A stretch of 64,000 bases of DNA from Porphyrobacter sp. AAP82 (GCF_000331285.1 NZ_ANFX01000032.1:1-64000); one strand, 5' to 3'; counted from the first letter of the stretch, positions 38,859 through 49,050 are shown. Translations and numbers: made by a program. Notes: a model not told the origin generated them from the letters alone.

Positions 38859-38880
38859 CTGATAGCCGCGCGGCTATCAG
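38859..38880. other. 22-bp perfect palindrome between aroG-type gene and egtB
   Basis: CTGATAGCCGC is followed immediately by its exact complement, giving a perfect inverted repeat with no spacer. It lies 35 bases past the DAHP synthase stop and 70 bases before the egtB start, both minus strand. As RNA it could be an intrinsic terminator stem, but the following bases (GCGTCTTTCC) are a poor U-tract. As DNA it could be an operator for egtBD. Confidence 0.55.
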
Positions 38881-38914
38881 AAAATCATCACCAGCGTGAG
38901 ATTCCCGCTGGAAA

Positions 38915-40306
38915 TCAGGCCGCGTGGCTGATGTCCGCCTCGCGCCTGCCGCCGGCCGCCTCGTTGAGCATCTCGGCCACAAGGAAGGCGAGTTCGAGCG
39001 ATTGCTCGGCATTGAGGCGCGGGTCGCAATGGGTGTGATAGCGATCGCCGAGACGTTCCTCGGTGATCGCCACGGCCCCGCCGACGCACTCGGTCACGTC
39101 CTGGCCGGTCATCTCGATATGGATGCCGCCCGGGTGCGAGCCTTCGGCGCGGTGGACGGCGAAGAAGCCCTTCACTTCCCTGAGGATGCGGTCAAAGGGG
39201 CGCGTCTTGAAGCCGGTGTCGGACTTGACCACGTTGCCGTGCATCGGATCGCAGGACCACACCACCGGATGGCCTTCGCGCATCACGGCGCGCACCAGCT
39301 TGGGAAGGCCCTCTTCGACCTTGTCGTGACCGTAGCGGCTGATCAGCGTGATGCGCCCGGCCTCGCGGCCCGGGTTGAGATCGTCGAGCAGGCGCAGCAG
39401 CGCGTCAGGCTCGAGGCTGGGCCCGCACTTCATGCCGAGCGGATTGCCGATCCCGCGCGCGAATTCGATATGCGCGGAACCCGGGAAGCGGGTGCGATCA
39501 CCGATCCACAGCATGTGCGCGCTGGTCGCGTACCAATCGCCGGTCAGCGAATCCCGGCGGGTCATGGCCTGCTCGTAAGGGAGCAACAGCGCTTCATGGC
39601 TGGTGTAGAAGCTGGTGCCCTTGAGCTGCGGAACGGTCTGGGGATCGATCCCGCAGGCCTCCATGAAATCGAGTGCCTCGCCGATGCGGTCGGCCATCTC
39701 GCTGAACTTCTCGGTCCACGGGGTGCGGCCCATGAAGTCGAGCGTCCACTGGTGGACTTGCCTCAAGTTGGCATAGCCCCCGCCGGCGAAAGCGCGCAGC
39801 AGGTTCAAGGTGGCGGCGGCCTGCGAATAGGCGCGCACCATCCGGGCCGGATCGTTGCGGCGGCTGACCGGATCGAACTCGATCCCGTTGATGTTGTCGC
39901 CGAGGTAGCTCGGCAGGGTGACATCGCCGATCGTTTCGGTCGGCGAGGAGCGCGGCTTGGCGAACTGGCCCGCCATGCGCCCGACCTTTATCACCGGGCG
40001 CTTGCTGGCGAAGGTCATCACAACCGCCATCTGCAACAGCACGCGGAAGGTGTCGCGGATGTTGTTGGGATGGAACTCGGCGAAGCTTTCCGCGCAGTCC
40101 CCGCCCTGGAGCAGGAAGCCGTGGCCGTTCGCCACGCTGGCAAGGTCCGCCTTGAGCGCGCGCGCCTCGCCTGCGAAAACCAGCGGGGGATAGGACGAGA
40201 GGGTCTTTTCAGCCTCGGCGAGCTCCGCCGCATCCTCGTAAAGCGGCAGATGGCGCGCTTCGTGGGCCTTCCAGCTCTCCGGGGTCCAGTTCTCGGGCAC
40301 GGTCAT
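38915..40306 (-). CDS. Class II 3-deoxy-7-phosphoheptulonate (DAHP) synthase
   Basis: 463 residues, class II (plant/mycobacterial type) DAHP synthase, the first enzyme of the shikimate pathway. Marks: '[19 protein letters not shown]', '[15 protein letters not shown]', '[20 protein letters not shown]' and '[13 protein letters not shown]' with metal and phosphoenolpyruvate ligands. Full length with no odd features. A plausible promoter lies about 60 bases upstream. Confidence 0.95.
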   Translation of the reverse strand: MTVPENWTPESWKAHEARHLPLYEDAAELAEAEKTLSSYPPLVFAGEARALKADLASVANGHGFLLQGGDCAESFAEFHPNNIRDTFRVLLQMAVVMTFASKRPVIKVGRMAGQFAKPRSSPTETIGDVTLPSYLGDNINGIEFDPVSRRNDPARMVRAYSQAAATLNLLRAFAGGGYANLRQVHQWTLDFMGRTPWTEKFSEMADRIGEALDFMEACGIDPQTVPQLKGTSFYTSHEALLLPYEQAMTRRDSLTGDWYATSAHMLWIGDRTRFPGSAHIEFARGIGNPLGMKCGPSLEPDALLRLLDDLNPGREAGRITLISRYGHDKVEEGLPKLVRAVMREGHPVVWSCDPMHGNVVKSDTGFKTRPFDRILREVKGFFAVHRAEGSHPGGIHIEMTGQDVTECVGGAVAITEERLGDRYHTHCDPRLNAEQSLELAFLVAEMLNEAAGGRREADISHAA

Positions 40307-40371
40307 CGGTCTTTCTTCTCAGGCGCGCGCAAGCATGGCGCGGGGGCGCCCGCTAGCCGAGCGCTGCACGA

Positions 40372-40401
40372 ATTGTAAAGCGGCAATGCCACCGCGGACA
40401 A
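40372..40401 (-). promoter_or_regulatory. Candidate sigma-70 promoter for the DAHP synthase gene
   Basis: Read on the minus strand: TTGTCC (-35), 18 bases, TACAAT (-10). Transcription would start near 40365, leaving a leader of about 60 bases before the ATG. The match to the consensus is good for a GC-rich alphaproteobacterium, but it rests on sequence alone. Confidence 0.5.
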
Positions 40402-40436
40402 CTTTATTTCCCGTGCACAGTCAGCGAACAGAACGA

Positions 40437-43400
40437 TCAGCGCCCGATCAGCGCCTCCTGCGCAGCATTGATACCCGCGCCCGGAGCGGGCGCTGCTTCG
40501 GCCAGCGTCTGGCCTTCGGGGATGATCGCCATGCGGAAGAGGCGCTCCTTTGCCAGATAGCGCGCGGCCAGTTCCTGCATCGCGGCAGGGGTGGTCTGCG
40601 AGTAATCGGGCAGGATCGAGCGCAGCATCGCGATGCGGGCCGGATCCACCGTCGCGCCTTCGATATTGTAGAGCCAGAACTGGTTGCCGGTCGAGGCGCG
40701 CCGGATCAGCTGGGCGAGCGGCTCGGTCACCCGGGCAAGCTCGTCGGCGGTGGGCGGATTGGCGGCAAGATCGGCGGCGATCCTGTCGGCCTCGGCAAAG
40801 AACGTCGGCACGAAGGCGGGCTCGAGCTGCGCGAGCGCGGTGATGCGCCCGCCGCTGGGCAGATCGGCGGGCCAGCTGGAGAACACCTGCGGTGCATAGC
40901 TCGCCCCCGCGCGTTCGCGCAGCGCGTCCATCAGGCGGTTGTTGAACAGCTGGGTGAGGATTTCGAGCTGGCGGCTGGTGCGCAGGTCCTCGGTCCCGCC
41001 GCCGCTGCGCCAGGCGACCACGGCGGCGGCCTGGTTGGCATCGCCGCGGTGGGTGAGGACCGCGGGCGCCGCGCCCGCCGGCGCAAAGCCGGGCACGCGT
41101 GCGGCGATATCGGCCGGGACCGGCTCGCGCGGGGCGAGCGCGCCAAAGGTGAGGCGCAGCTGTTCGGTCACGCTGGCCTTGTCGAATTCGCCGAACACCA
41201 GCACCTCGACCGGGCCCTGCCTGAGGAGCGGCTCCCACACGGCGCGGAATTGCTCGGGAGTGGCTGCCTTGAGCGCCGCCGGATCGGGCGTCGCAAACCG
41301 CCCGTCGCCGCCGGTCACGAGATATTCGAGATCGCGGTTGAGCACTCCGCCCGGGCTGGTGGCATAGGTGTTGTAGGCAAGCTCCGCCCCGGCCTTGGCG
41401 CGCAGCACCGGGTCCTTGTCCCAGCGCGGCATGCCCAGCTTGGCAGCGAAGAGGTAGAGCTGGTCGTTCACATCTTCCGAACGGGTCTGCGCGGTGAAGG
41501 TGAATACGGCATCGTCGATGTTGAAATCGAAGCCCAACTTGCGGCCCGTGGCCAGCCGGTCGATCTCGTTCTGGCCGAGCTCGCCAAGGCCCGATCCGAC
41601 CAGCGCCTGCTCGCCAAGTTCGGCAAAGACTGCAGTGCCTGCGTCGAAGGCGCGCCAGCCGGCACCGAAGCGGACCCGCACGGTCACGCGGCCCGGCTCG
41701 GCATCATTGGCCCACAGCAGCGCCTTGACGCCGTTGGCGAAATCGACCTGTTCGACCTCGAGCACGCCCAGTGCGCTCTGGCCGGTGATCGTGCCGGGTT
41801 CGCCGACCGGCGGCAGATCGGCAAAGGCGATCGCCTCGCCCGCGACGCGCGCCGAGCCGTCGGCGGCAGCCCTGGCGGCAAGCGCGGTGCGGAACGCGGC
41901 GACATCGGCCTCGCCCGCCGCGGGCGTCACATAGACCCCGCGCGTCACCGAGCCCTGGAACAGCGCGCGGGTGCGCTTGAGCACGGCAGCCGGCGTGAGG
42001 CGCGGCTTCACCCCGCGGAACACCCCCAGCACCACCTTGGGCGCGGCAACGGTCTCGCGGATGTCGACGGCGTTGACGAGATTGTCGGCAAGGTCGCTGC
42101 CCGATTGCACGCTCTCCTGCTCGACCTGGTTGGCGAAGACCACGTCGAACTGCGCGATCTCGCGGTCGATCTCCTCCTGCGTGGGCGGATTGGCGATGGC
42201 ATCGGCGACGACGCTGCGCACATCGGCGAGCGCGGCCTGCCAGTCGGCCGAGAGCGGCGCGAAGGTCACGAAGGTGGCGTCGACCGAGCGCGAGACGTCG
42301 TCCTGCTGGACCTGCGCGTAGAGGAAGCTCCCGCCACCCCGCGCGCGGCTCTCCAGCCGCCGGTTGATGATCGCCTGCGCCACCGCATCGGTCAGCAGGC
42401 CTTCGTTGTAGACGATCGTGTCCTGCACCGGCCGCCACGGGCGCAGGATCGCATAGGTGAGGCTGCGCGGCAGATCGGGCTCGACGCCGACAGCAAGCTC
42501 GCCGATCGGGGCAAGGCCGCCGCCTGCGGGAACCACCGCACCCGTGGGTGCAAGCGGATCGCCGAACCTGGGCGCGACATCCGGCGCGCCGGTGCCCTGC
42601 CAGTCGCCGAACCACTGTTCGACGAGCCCCGCCAGCACCAGCGGATCGGCATCGCCGGCAACGACGATCACGGTGTTCTCGGGCCGGTACCAGCGGTCGT
42701 AGAAAGCCTGCACCGCGCCGCCCGTTGCCCCGTTCAGCGTCGCGTCGGTGCCGATCGGATTGCGCACCGCGAGCCGCTGGCCGGCAAAGAAGGTCTGGCG
42801 GGTCAACTCGCCGGTGCGCTGCGCCGCACCCCCGCGCTCGCGCTTTTCGGCGAGCACGATCGGACGTTCGGCGGCGACGTTCGCATCGGACAGCACCGGC
42901 TCGCGGATCATGCCCGAAAGCAGCTTGAAGCTCTCTGCCAGCTTGGCATCGTCGATATTGGGAATGTCGAGCTTGTAGGCGGTGTGGGTCGGGGTGGTTT
43001 CGGCATTGGTGTCGTTGCCGAAGGTCGCCCCGAGCCGCTGCCAGGCGCCGATCGCCTCGGCCTTGCCGAGATATTTGCTTTCACGGAACAGCAGGTGTTC
43101 GAGAAGGTGCGCATAGCCCTGCTCGCTGTCGTTCTCGTGGATCGAGCCTGCATCGATGCGCACCCGGATCGAGACCTGACGCGGCGGCACGCCGTTGCGG
43201 CGCACGGCGTAACGCAGGCCGTTCTTCATCTGCCCGAACAGCCACTTGTCATCGACCGGAATGTCCGAGCCCTTGTAGAGCCACGCGTTCCCGGCAGTCT
43301 GGAGCGACCGGGGCGCGGGCACCGGCGGAACGGCGGGCTCGGCGGCGGCGGGCGCCTGGGTGACGGCGTGCGCGGCGTTCACCGCCGGCTTGCCGACCTT

Positions 43401-43505
43401 GTCCTTCCCGGGCGCCGTGGCCTGTTCGGCAAGCACGGGCTGGAGCGCGACCAGCGGGGCAAGGAGAAGGGCGAGCGCGCGCAGGGCGCGGGAATGGGAC
43501 GTCAT
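40437..43505 (-). CDS. M16 family (pitrilysin-type) zinc peptidase, two-domain
   Basis: 1022 residues with an N-terminal signal peptide ('[17 protein letters not shown]'), so it acts in the periplasm. The zinc motif HxxEH is in '[20 protein letters not shown]', with the downstream Glu region '[13 protein letters not shown]'. Four M16 repeats are expected at this length; the C-terminal pair lacks the motif, as usual. It degrades peptides; no partner M16B gene is adjacent. Tall full-length protein with no visible damage. Confidence 0.93.
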   Translation of the reverse strand: MTSHSRALRALALLLAPLVALQPVLAEQATAPGKDKVGKPAVNAAHAVTQAPAAAEPAVPPVPAPRSLQTAGNAWLYKGSDIPVDDKWLFGQMKNGLRYAVRRNGVPPRQVSIRVRIDAGSIHENDSEQGYAHLLEHLLFRESKYLGKAEAIGAWQRLGATFGNDTNAETTPTHTAYKLDIPNIDDAKLAESFKLLSGMIREPVLSDANVAAERPIVLAEKRERGGAAQRTGELTRQTFFAGQRLAVRNPIGTDATLNGATGGAVQAFYDRWYRPENTVIVVAGDADPLVLAGLVEQWFGDWQGTGAPDVAPRFGDPLAPTGAVVPAGGGLAPIGELAVGVEPDLPRSLTYAILRPWRPVQDTIVYNEGLLTDAVAQAIINRRLESRARGGGSFLYAQVQQDDVSRSVDATFVTFAPLSADWQAALADVRSVVADAIANPPTQEEIDREIAQFDVVFANQVEQESVQSGSDLADNLVNAVDIRETVAAPKVVLGVFRGVKPRLTPAAVLKRTRALFQGSVTRGVYVTPAAGEADVAAFRTALAARAAADGSARVAGEAIAFADLPPVGEPGTITGQSALGVLEVEQVDFANGVKALLWANDAEPGRVTVRVRFGAGWRAFDAGTAVFAELGEQALVGSGLGELGQNEIDRLATGRKLGFDFNIDDAVFTFTAQTRSEDVNDQLYLFAAKLGMPRWDKDPVLRAKAGAELAYNTYATSPGGVLNRDLEYLVTGGDGRFATPDPAALKAATPEQFRAVWEPLLRQGPVEVLVFGEFDKASVTEQLRLTFGALAPREPVPADIAARVPGFAPAGAAPAVLTHRGDANQAAAVVAWRSGGGTEDLRTSRQLEILTQLFNNRLMDALRERAGASYAPQVFSSWPADLPSGGRITALAQLEPAFVPTFFAEADRIAADLAANPPTADELARVTEPLAQLIRRASTGNQFWLYNIEGATVDPARIAMLRSILPDYSQTTPAAMQELAARYLAKERLFRMAIIPEGQTLAEAAPAPGAGINAAQEALIGR

Positions 43506-43635
43506 GGCGCGGTCTATAGGGCGGCAAAGTCTGAAGCGATAGTGAATGCTTATCGCACAATCCGCTCGGCTGCCGGTCCCCCGGGGCCTGCGGCTTGCCC
43601 TTGCCCCTTGCCGGCGCGCACCCTAGATGGGGGCC

Positions 43636-44217
43636 ATGTTCATCGAAACCGAAACCACCCCCAACCCCGCGGCGCTCAAGTTTCTGCCCGGCCAGACCGT
43701 GATGGCCGCCGGCAGCCGCGAATTCGCCACCCCCGAAGCCGCCGAGGCAAGCCCGCTCGCCGCCGCGATCTTCGATACGGGCGAGGTGGTGAACGTGATG
43801 TTCGGAACCGATTTCATCAGCGTCACTGCCGCGCCCGGTGCCGACTGGGCCGCGCTCAAGCCGCAGGTGATCGCGATCCTGCTCGACCATTTCGTCTCGG
43901 AAGCCCCGCTGTTCGCCGCCGCCACCGCAAGCGGGATCGCGGTCCCGCCGCCCGAGGAGGACATGGCGGTAGAGGAACGCCCCGAGGATGCCGAGGTGAT
44001 CGCCGCGATCAACGAACTGCTCGAAACCCGCGTGCGCCCCGCTGTGGCGGGCGACGGGGGCGACATCGCCTATCGCGGCTTCCGCGACGGGGTTGTCTAC
44101 CTGACCCTCCAGGGCTCGTGCGCGGGCTGCCCGTCGAGCACGGCGACGCTCAAGCACGGGATCGAGGGCCTGCTCAAGCACTACGTCCCCGAAGTCACCG
44201 AGGTGCGCGCGGCATGA
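43636..44217 (+). CDS. NfuA/NifU-type Fe-S cluster carrier
   Basis: 193 residues. The N-terminal Nfu domain begins '[20 protein letters not shown]' and the C-terminal NifU-like domain carries the cluster-binding CxxC in '[20 protein letters not shown]'. It delivers [4Fe-4S] clusters to client enzymes. The ATG at MFIETE is preferred over one three codons earlier because Nfu proteins normally begin there. Its stop overlaps the next gene's start (ATGA). Client enzymes nearby include MiaB (radical SAM). Confidence 0.9.
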   Translation: MFIETETTPNPAALKFLPGQTVMAAGSREFATPEAAEASPLAAAIFDTGEVVNVMFGTDFISVTAAPGADWAALKPQVIAILLDHFVSEAPLFAAATASGIAVPPPEEDMAVEERPEDAEVIAAINELLETRVRPAVAGDGGDIAYRGFRDGVVYLTLQGSCAGCPSSTATLKHGIEGLLKHYVPEVTEVRAA

Positions 44218-44822
44218 CCGTCCAGTTCCACGATCACGCGCTGTCGGCAGAGGCGCTCGACCAGCTGTTCAATGCGGCGCGCAGCTACAACGGCTGGCTC
44301 GACAAGCCGGTCAGCGACGAACAACTCCACGCGATCTGGGACCTGATGAAGATGGCCCCGACATCGGCCAATATGCAGCCGGTGCGGATCGTGTGGGTCA
44401 AGTCGCCCGAGACCAAGGCGCGCCTCGCGGCCTGCGTGATGGAGGGCAACAAGGCCAAGGTCCTTGCCGCGCCGGTGACCGCGGTGATCGGCTACGACAT
44501 CGACTTCCACGAGGAACTCCCCTGGCTCTTCCCGCATACCGATGCGAAGAGCTGGTTCGAGGGTGACGAGAAGGCGCGCGAGGAAGGGGCGTTCCGCAAT
44601 TCCTCGCTGCAAGGCGCCTACCTGATGCTTGCCGCGCGCGCGCTGGGGCTTGATTGCGGGCCGATGTCGGGCTTCGACGGGCAAGCGGTCAATGCCGCCT
44701 TCTTCGCCGATGAACCGCGCCACCGCGTCAACTTCATCTGTTCGGTCGGCTACGGCGATCCGGCGAGCATCTTCGCTCGCTCGCCCCGCCCGGACTTCGC
44801 GCGCTTCAACCGCATCGCCTAA
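44214..44822 (+). CDS. RutE/HadB-like malonic semialdehyde reductase (nitroreductase family)
   Basis: 202 residues. An FMN nitroreductase-family protein closest in pattern to RutE: '[20 protein letters not shown]', '[18 protein letters not shown]' and '[20 protein letters not shown]'. RutE reduces malonic semialdehyde in pyrimidine catabolism, but no rut genes are near, so the physiological substrate is uncertain. Translationally coupled to the Nfu gene. Confidence 0.87.
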   Translation: MTVQFHDHALSAEALDQLFNAARSYNGWLDKPVSDEQLHAIWDLMKMAPTSANMQPVRIVWVKSPETKARLAACVMEGNKAKVLAAPVTAVIGYDIDFHEELPWLFPHTDAKSWFEGDEKAREEGAFRNSSLQGAYLMLAARALGLDCGPMSGFDGQAVNAAFFADEPRHRVNFICSVGYGDPASIFARSPRPDFARFNRIA

Positions 44823-44865
44823 GCCGCTTGCGCCCGCCGCCGCGCTGGGGCAGGGCGCAGGCGCA

Positions 44866-45489
44866 ATGCGGATACTCGCGATCGAAACCGCCTCGGAGGC
44901 CTGCTCGGTCGCCCTGTTCGAGGGCGGGGGGCGGATCGCGCATGACCACCGCGTGATCGGCCGCGGCCATGCCGAAGCGCTGGTGCCGATGATCGCGGCG
45001 CTGCCTGGCAAGGGGCGCGCCGGGCGCATTCTCGTCAGCCTTGGTCCCGGCAGTTTTACCGGAGTGCGCATCGGCCTTGCCACCGCGCGCGCACTGGGCT
45101 TCGCGTGGGGCGCCGAGGTGCTGGGCTTCCCCACCCTCGCGCTGATCGCCGCGCAGGCGCTCGCGATCCGGCCCGGCGGCGGCGTCACGGTCTGCACCAA
45201 TGGCGGGCATGGCGAATGGTTCTTGGCCGATTTCAGTGCCGACGGTTTGCCACTGGGCGAGGTCGCCTCGCTCGCTCCCGAAGCCGCCCGCGCCCGCCCG
45301 CAAACAGCGCTCGTCGCCGGCAACCGCGCCGCGGCGCTGGCCGAGGGGACGCAGGCCGAAGCGCTCGACCTGCTGCCCGATGCCGGCGCGGTCCCGTTGC
45401 TGGCCCCTGCGCTCCTCACCCCCGCGCTCGCGCCCATCTATGGCCGCGGGCCGGATGCGACGCCGATGAAGGCGCAAGGGGCCGCATGA
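44866..45489 (+). CDS. tsaB: tRNA t6A biosynthesis protein TsaB
   Basis: 207 residues. TsaB is the non-catalytic partner of TsaD in making N6-threonylcarbamoyladenosine on tRNAs. Marks: 'MRILAIETASEACSVALFEG', 'RGHAEALVPMIAALPG' and 'LGPGSFTGVRIGLATARAL'. It starts 43 bases after the reductase gene and overlaps rimI by 4 bases (ATGA), a common tsaB-rimI arrangement. Confidence 0.93.
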   Translation: MRILAIETASEACSVALFEGGGRIAHDHRVIGRGHAEALVPMIAALPGKGRAGRILVSLGPGSFTGVRIGLATARALGFAWGAEVLGFPTLALIAAQALAIRPGGGVTVCTNGGHGEWFLADFSADGLPLGEVASLAPEAARARPQTALVAGNRAAALAEGTQAEALDLLPDAGAVPLLAPALLTPALAPIYGRGPDATPMKAQGAA

Positions 45490-45965
45490 CCCCCTCGCCC
45501 GCCCTCCTCGACCGGATCATGGCGGTGATGGAGGCGGCCTTCGATCCGGCTTACGGCGAGGCCTGGAACCGGCGGCAGGTCGCCGACGCGCTGGCGATGC
45601 CGAGCACCCATGCGCTGGTGGTCGATGCGGCGGGGATGCCGATCGCGGATGAGGCTGACCCTGCCCCGGCCCCGGCCGGCTTCGTGCTCACCCGCCACGT
45701 GCTCGACGAGGAGGAGCTGCTGCTGATCGCGGTCACGCCGGGCGCGCGGCGCCGCGGGGTGGGCGCGGCGCTGGTCGAACAGCTCTTCGCGGTTGCCCGC
45801 ACCCGCGGCACGGCGCGCGTATTTCTCGAAATGCGGCGCGGCAATCCGGCTATCCACCTTTACCGCAAGTGCGGTTTCGCGCCGATCGGGGAGCGGCGCA
45901 ACTATTACCGCATGGCTAACGGTGAACGGATCGACGCGATTACTTTCGCGCGAACAATCGAGTAG
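45486..45965 (+). CDS. rimI: Ribosomal-protein-alanine N-acetyltransferase RimI-like
   Basis: 159 residues, GNAT fold. The acetyl-CoA loop is 'VTPGARRRGVGAALVEQLFA' and the typical RimI end is 'MRRGNPAIHLYRKCGFAPIG' with 'RRNYYRMANGERIDAITFAR'. RimI acetylates the N-terminus of ribosomal protein S18. The overlap with tsaB supports the assignment. A ~15-residue Pro/Ala insertion occurs near residue 55. Confidence 0.9.
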   Translation: MTPSPALLDRIMAVMEAAFDPAYGEAWNRRQVADALAMPSTHALVVDAAGMPIADEADPAPAPAGFVLTRHVLDEEELLLIAVTPGARRRGVGAALVEQLFAVARTRGTARVFLEMRRGNPAIHLYRKCGFAPIGERRNYYRMANGERIDAITFARTIE

Positions 45966-46025
45966 CCTCGGCTCATCGCGAAAAGGTGAACAAGCAAAGC
46001 AACCTAGTTGCAACGATTGCTTTAC

Positions 46026-46039
46026 TGCGCCATGGCGCA
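46026..46039. other. 14-bp perfect palindrome upstream of mucR-like gene
   Basis: TGCGCCATGGCGCA lies in the 111-base gap between rimI and the MucR-like gene, 38 bp before its ATG, amid AT-richer sequence. MucR-type proteins often repress their own genes, so an operator is possible; a stem in the leader is the alternative. Confidence 0.4.
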
Positions 46040-46076
46040 ATAACCGGCGCACCAGAAAGACGCCTGCGAGGAACTC

Positions 46077-46526
46077 ATGCAAGATCTGGAAATCGATATG
46101 AAAGAAACGCTTATCACGCTGACGAGCGACATTGTCGCTGCGCACCTCAGCAATAATGATGTTGCCGTCGCCGATGTCCCCGGCCTCATCACCAACGTCT
46201 ATGCCGCACTCGCCAATCTGGGCGAGACGCCGGTTGTCGAAGAAGCCAGGCCGCAGCCTGCCGTTGCGGTGCGCAATTCGGTGAAGCCCGATTACATCGT
46301 GTGCCTTGAAGACGGCAAGAAGCTGAAGATGCTCAAGCGCTATCTTCGCAGCAATTACAACATGAGCCCGGAAGAATACCGCGCGCGCTGGGGTCTGCCG
46401 GCCGACTATCCGATGGTCGCGCCCAACTATGCCGAAAAGCGTCGTGATCTGGCCAAGAAGATCGGGCTGGGCCGCAAGCCCGGCACGCCCGCGCCCAAGC
46501 CGCGCCGCGCCAAGAAGACCGCCTGA
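46077..46526 (+). CDS. MucR/Ros-family transcriptional regulator
   Basis: 149 residues. The MucR/Ros domain is clear: 'ITLTSDIVAAHLSNNDVAVA', 'YIVCLEDGKKLKMLKRYLRS' and 'NYNMSPEEYRARWGLPADYP' with 'PNYAEKRRDLAKKIGLG'. The positions where Ros has zinc-binding His (canonical 'KRHL..HYN') read 'KRYLRSNYN', so both His are absent and zinc binding is doubtful. The C-terminus is Lys/Arg/Pro-rich. GAGGA sits 5-6 bases before the ATG. MucR proteins control surface polysaccharide, motility and cell-cycle genes in alphaproteobacteria. Confidence 0.9.
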   Translation: MQDLEIDMKETLITLTSDIVAAHLSNNDVAVADVPGLITNVYAALANLGETPVVEEARPQPAVAVRNSVKPDYIVCLEDGKKLKMLKRYLRSNYNMSPEEYRARWGLPADYPMVAPNYAEKRRDLAKKIGLGRKPGTPAPKPRRAKKTA

Positions 46527-46671
46527 ACCCCGGCTCTTGCGGGTCGCACGCTCCGAGCCGCCCCTGTTGAGAGGGCGGCAGGGGCCGCTTGAGCATGCAG
46601 CCTCTCGCCTGTAGGGGTGGGGTTGCAATGCTTTTGGGCGGCCCAACCCGCAAGGGCGACGGCGCGCGGCG

Positions 46672-47106
46672 ATGGAGCTTTTCTTGACCCACAAGATCGA
46701 TCTCGAACAACTCTGCGCGGAAAAGGGCCTGCGCATCACCGAACAGCGCCGGGTCATCGCCAAGGTGCTTTCGGAGAGCGAGGACCATCCCGATGTGGAA
46801 CTCCTCCACAGCCGCGCCGCCGCGATCGATCCGCGCATCTCGATCGCCACGGTCTACCGCACCGTGCGCCTGTTCGAGGAAGCCGGCATCCTCGACCGTC
46901 ACGATTTCGGCGACGGCCGCTCGCGTTATGAACCCGTGCCCGAGGCGCATCACGATCATCTGATCGATGTCGAGACCGGCAAGGTCGTCGAATTCGTCGA
47001 TCCCGAGGTCGAGGCGCTGCAACGCCAGATCGCCGAGCGGCTGGGCTACCGGCTGGTCGACCACCGCATGGAGCTCTACGGCGTGCGGCTGTCGCGCAAT
47101 GACTGA
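46672..47106 (+). CDS. fur: Fur-family metalloregulator
   Basis: 144 residues. Winged-helix DNA-binding part 'GLRITEQRRVIAKVLSESED' and 'ISIATVYRTVRLFEEAGILD', then the metal-site 'EAHHDHLIDVETGKVVEFVD' with His ligands; there is no CxxC zinc pair at the C-terminus, as common in alphaproteobacterial Fur/Mur. It senses Fe or Mn. It overlaps plsC by 8 bases. Upstream 145 bases hold a 7-bp GC hairpin but no gene. Confidence 0.9.
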   Translation: MELFLTHKIDLEQLCAEKGLRITEQRRVIAKVLSESEDHPDVELLHSRAAAIDPRISIATVYRTVRLFEEAGILDRHDFGDGRSRYEPVPEAHHDHLIDVETGKVVEFVDPEVEALQRQIAERLGYRLVDHRMELYGVRLSRND

Positions 47107-47959
47107 CTGGGATCTGCGCCAGGCCGCCGCGCGCGGCGAGGTGACGCCGGTCAGCCTCGCCGGCTGGCTGCGTATCGCCGCGCGCTCGGCGGGGCTCGTC
47201 GCGCTGCTGCTGGTGTTCGTGCCGCTCCACTACCTCTACCGCGCCTTCTCCTACGGCTCGCCCTTCCCGATGCTGTTCCTGCGCTATGCCGCGCGGGTCT
47301 GCGGGGCGCGGGTCAAGGTGGTGGGGACACACTTGAAGCGCGACGTGTTCTTCGTTGCCAACCACATCTCCTGGGTCGACATCCTTGCCCTTGCCGGGGC
47401 GAGCGGGACCGCCTTCGTCGCCAAGGCCGAGCTTGCCGCCGCCCCCGTCGTCGGCTGGCTCGCCAGCCTCAACCGCACGGTGTTCGTCAAGCGTGAGCAC
47501 CGCATGGGCGTGGCCGAGCAGATCAACGCCCTGAAGGAGGCGCTGGTCGACAACTGGTCGGTCACCGTCTTCCCCGAAGGCACCACCACCGACGGCCAGT
47601 CGCTCCTCCCCTTCAAGACCTCGATGCTCTCCGTCCTCGAGCCGCCCCCGCCCGGCGTGCTCGTCCAGCCGGTCATCCTCGACTACGGACCCGTAGCCGA
47701 GTGGATCGGCTGGATCGGCGAGGAGGGCGGCTTCAACAACGCCAAGCGCGTGCTCTCACGCAAGGGCAGCTTCGCGGTCCGGCTCCACTACCTCGAGCCC
47801 TTCAGCCCTGAGGACTTCAAGGGCCGCAAGGCGATCAGCATCGAGGCGCGGCGCCGCATCGAGGAGGCGCTGGTCGAGGTCCGCGGCCACCCCTTGCGCC
47901 CCTTCGCGCACAGCGTCGCCCCGGTCCGCTACGAGCCCAAGGCCGAGACCGCCGACTGA
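47099..47959 (+). CDS. plsC: 1-acyl-sn-glycerol-3-phosphate acyltransferase
   Basis: 286 residues. One N-terminal membrane helix ('SAGLVALLLVFVPLHYLYRA'), the catalytic HX4D in 'FVANHISWVDILAL' and the substrate motif in 'VTVFPEGTTTDGQSLLPFKT'. It makes phosphatidic acid at the inner membrane. The start inside the end of fur (8-base overlap) indicates coupled translation; fur-plsC adjacency is common in sphingomonads as I recall. Confidence 0.92.
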   Translation: MTDWDLRQAAARGEVTPVSLAGWLRIAARSAGLVALLLVFVPLHYLYRAFSYGSPFPMLFLRYAARVCGARVKVVGTHLKRDVFFVANHISWVDILALAGASGTAFVAKAELAAAPVVGWLASLNRTVFVKREHRMGVAEQINALKEALVDNWSVTVFPEGTTTDGQSLLPFKTSMLSVLEPPPPGVLVQPVILDYGPVAEWIGWIGEEGGFNNAKRVLSRKGSFAVRLHYLEPFSPEDFKGRKAISIEARRRIEEALVEVRGHPLRPFAHSVAPVRYEPKAETAD

Positions 47960-48159
47960 CCTTCGCCCGCAGCGCCCGCGCGTGTAGGAGACAATGAGAC
48001 ACTGTCCTGGGGCGAAAAACCCGCCGCCCGCACCGGCATGGCCAGAGCTTGGGCAAGAACTGCGGCAAGAGGGGCGACCGGGTGCGTCATGGCGGCGATT
48101 GTGTCACCGCCCGCGCCTGTAGGAAAGCCCGCAATGTCCTCACCTTGGGCGCACGCCAA

Positions 48160-49050
48160 TCACAACCCGGCGCGCACCAGCCAATCGTGGAAAATCCGCA
48201 CCGGACGGCTCTCCAGCGCCACCGGCTTGCACACGAACCAGTAGGAATAGGGGCTCTCGACCGGCGCGCCGGGCAGGTTGATGAGCCGGTTGTCATTCGC
48301 CCGCCGCAGGTGATCATCGTGCATGATCGCGATGCCGAGGCCCTGCGCTGCCGCCTCGAGCATCAGCGCGCCCGAATCATAGTGGTCGATCGCGGCCGGG
48401 TCCATCGTGTCGAGCGCGTTGGCCTTCTTCCACGCGACGAAGCTCTCGGGCAGTTCGTTGTGGATCAGGAAGGTCTGCTTGGACATCACCTCGGGGGTGA
48501 TGTCGGGGCCGATCGCGCGCGCGGTTTCCTTCGAGCAGATCGCGTGCACCAGATTGTGGTCGAGCCGCACCGCATGCAGCCCGCTTGCCGGTCCCCGCGA
48601 CAGGATGATCGCCGCATCGAGGGTGTCGCCCACACGGTCTTCAAGGTGCGGTGCGGTGTCGATGTCGATATGCAGCAGCGGGTGGCGCTTGCGCAATTCG
48701 CCGAGGCGCGGAAACAGCCGCTGGCTGCCGAACATCGGCAACACGCCGAGCCTGAGGCGCAGCAGCGCGATATTGTCCGACTGGCTCTCCACCGCCCGCG
48801 CGAGCGCTTCCATATGCGGGTTCACCGCCTCGTAGAAGGCCTGGCCCTCGTCGGTCAGCTGCATCGATTGCCGCGCGCGGGTGAACAGCTTCTTGCCGAC
48901 GAATTCTTCCAGATTGCTGATCCGCCGCGACAGCGCCGAGGGAGAAAGCCCGATCTCCTCGGCCGCCGCCCGGGCAGAGCCCAGACGCACCGTGCGCATG
49001 AAAGCCTCAAGGGCGCGAAGGGGCGGCAGGCGACGGGCTGGCATTCTCAT
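48160..49050 (-). CDS. LysR-family transcriptional regulator (GcvA-like)
   Basis: 296 residues. The N-terminal helix-turn-helix 'RLGSARAAAEEIGLSPSALS' with 'RRISNLEEFVGKKLFTRARQ' opens a standard LysR protein; the effector domain resembles GcvA ('LRLGVLPMFGSQRLFPRLGE'). Inducer and target unknown. It lies between plsC (convergent) and corC (same strand, 89 bases upstream). Confidence 0.9.
   Translation of the reverse strand: MRMPARRLPPLRALEAFMRTVRLGSARAAAEEIGLSPSALSRRISNLEEFVGKKLFTRARQSMQLTDEGQAFYEAVNPHMEALARAVESQSDNIALLRLRLGVLPMFGSQRLFPRLGELRKRHPLLHIDIDTAPHLEDRVGDTLDAAIILSRGPASGLHAVRLDHNLVHAICSKETARAIGPDITPEVMSKQTFLIHNELPESFVAWKKANALDTMDPAAIDHYDSGALMLEAAAQGLGIAIMHDDHLRRANDNRLINLPGAPVESPYSYWFVCKPVALESRPVRIFHDWLVRAGL

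Noticed and set aside
40335-44213. Very long plus-strand open frame ending in the RutE-like gene
   Set aside because: Everything before 44214 lies opposite the M16 peptidase or inside the Nfu gene and lacks recognisable domains; only the last 202 codons are a gene.
46558-46580. Hairpin with 7-bp GCCGCCC/GGGCGGC stem after the MucR-like gene
   Set aside because: Short stem, long loop and no U-tract; in 70%-GC sequence this is expected by chance.
47929-48159. 76-codon minus-strand frame in the plsC/LysR gap
   Set aside because: No ribosome site or family resemblance, and it overlaps the end of plsC; too weak to call a gene.
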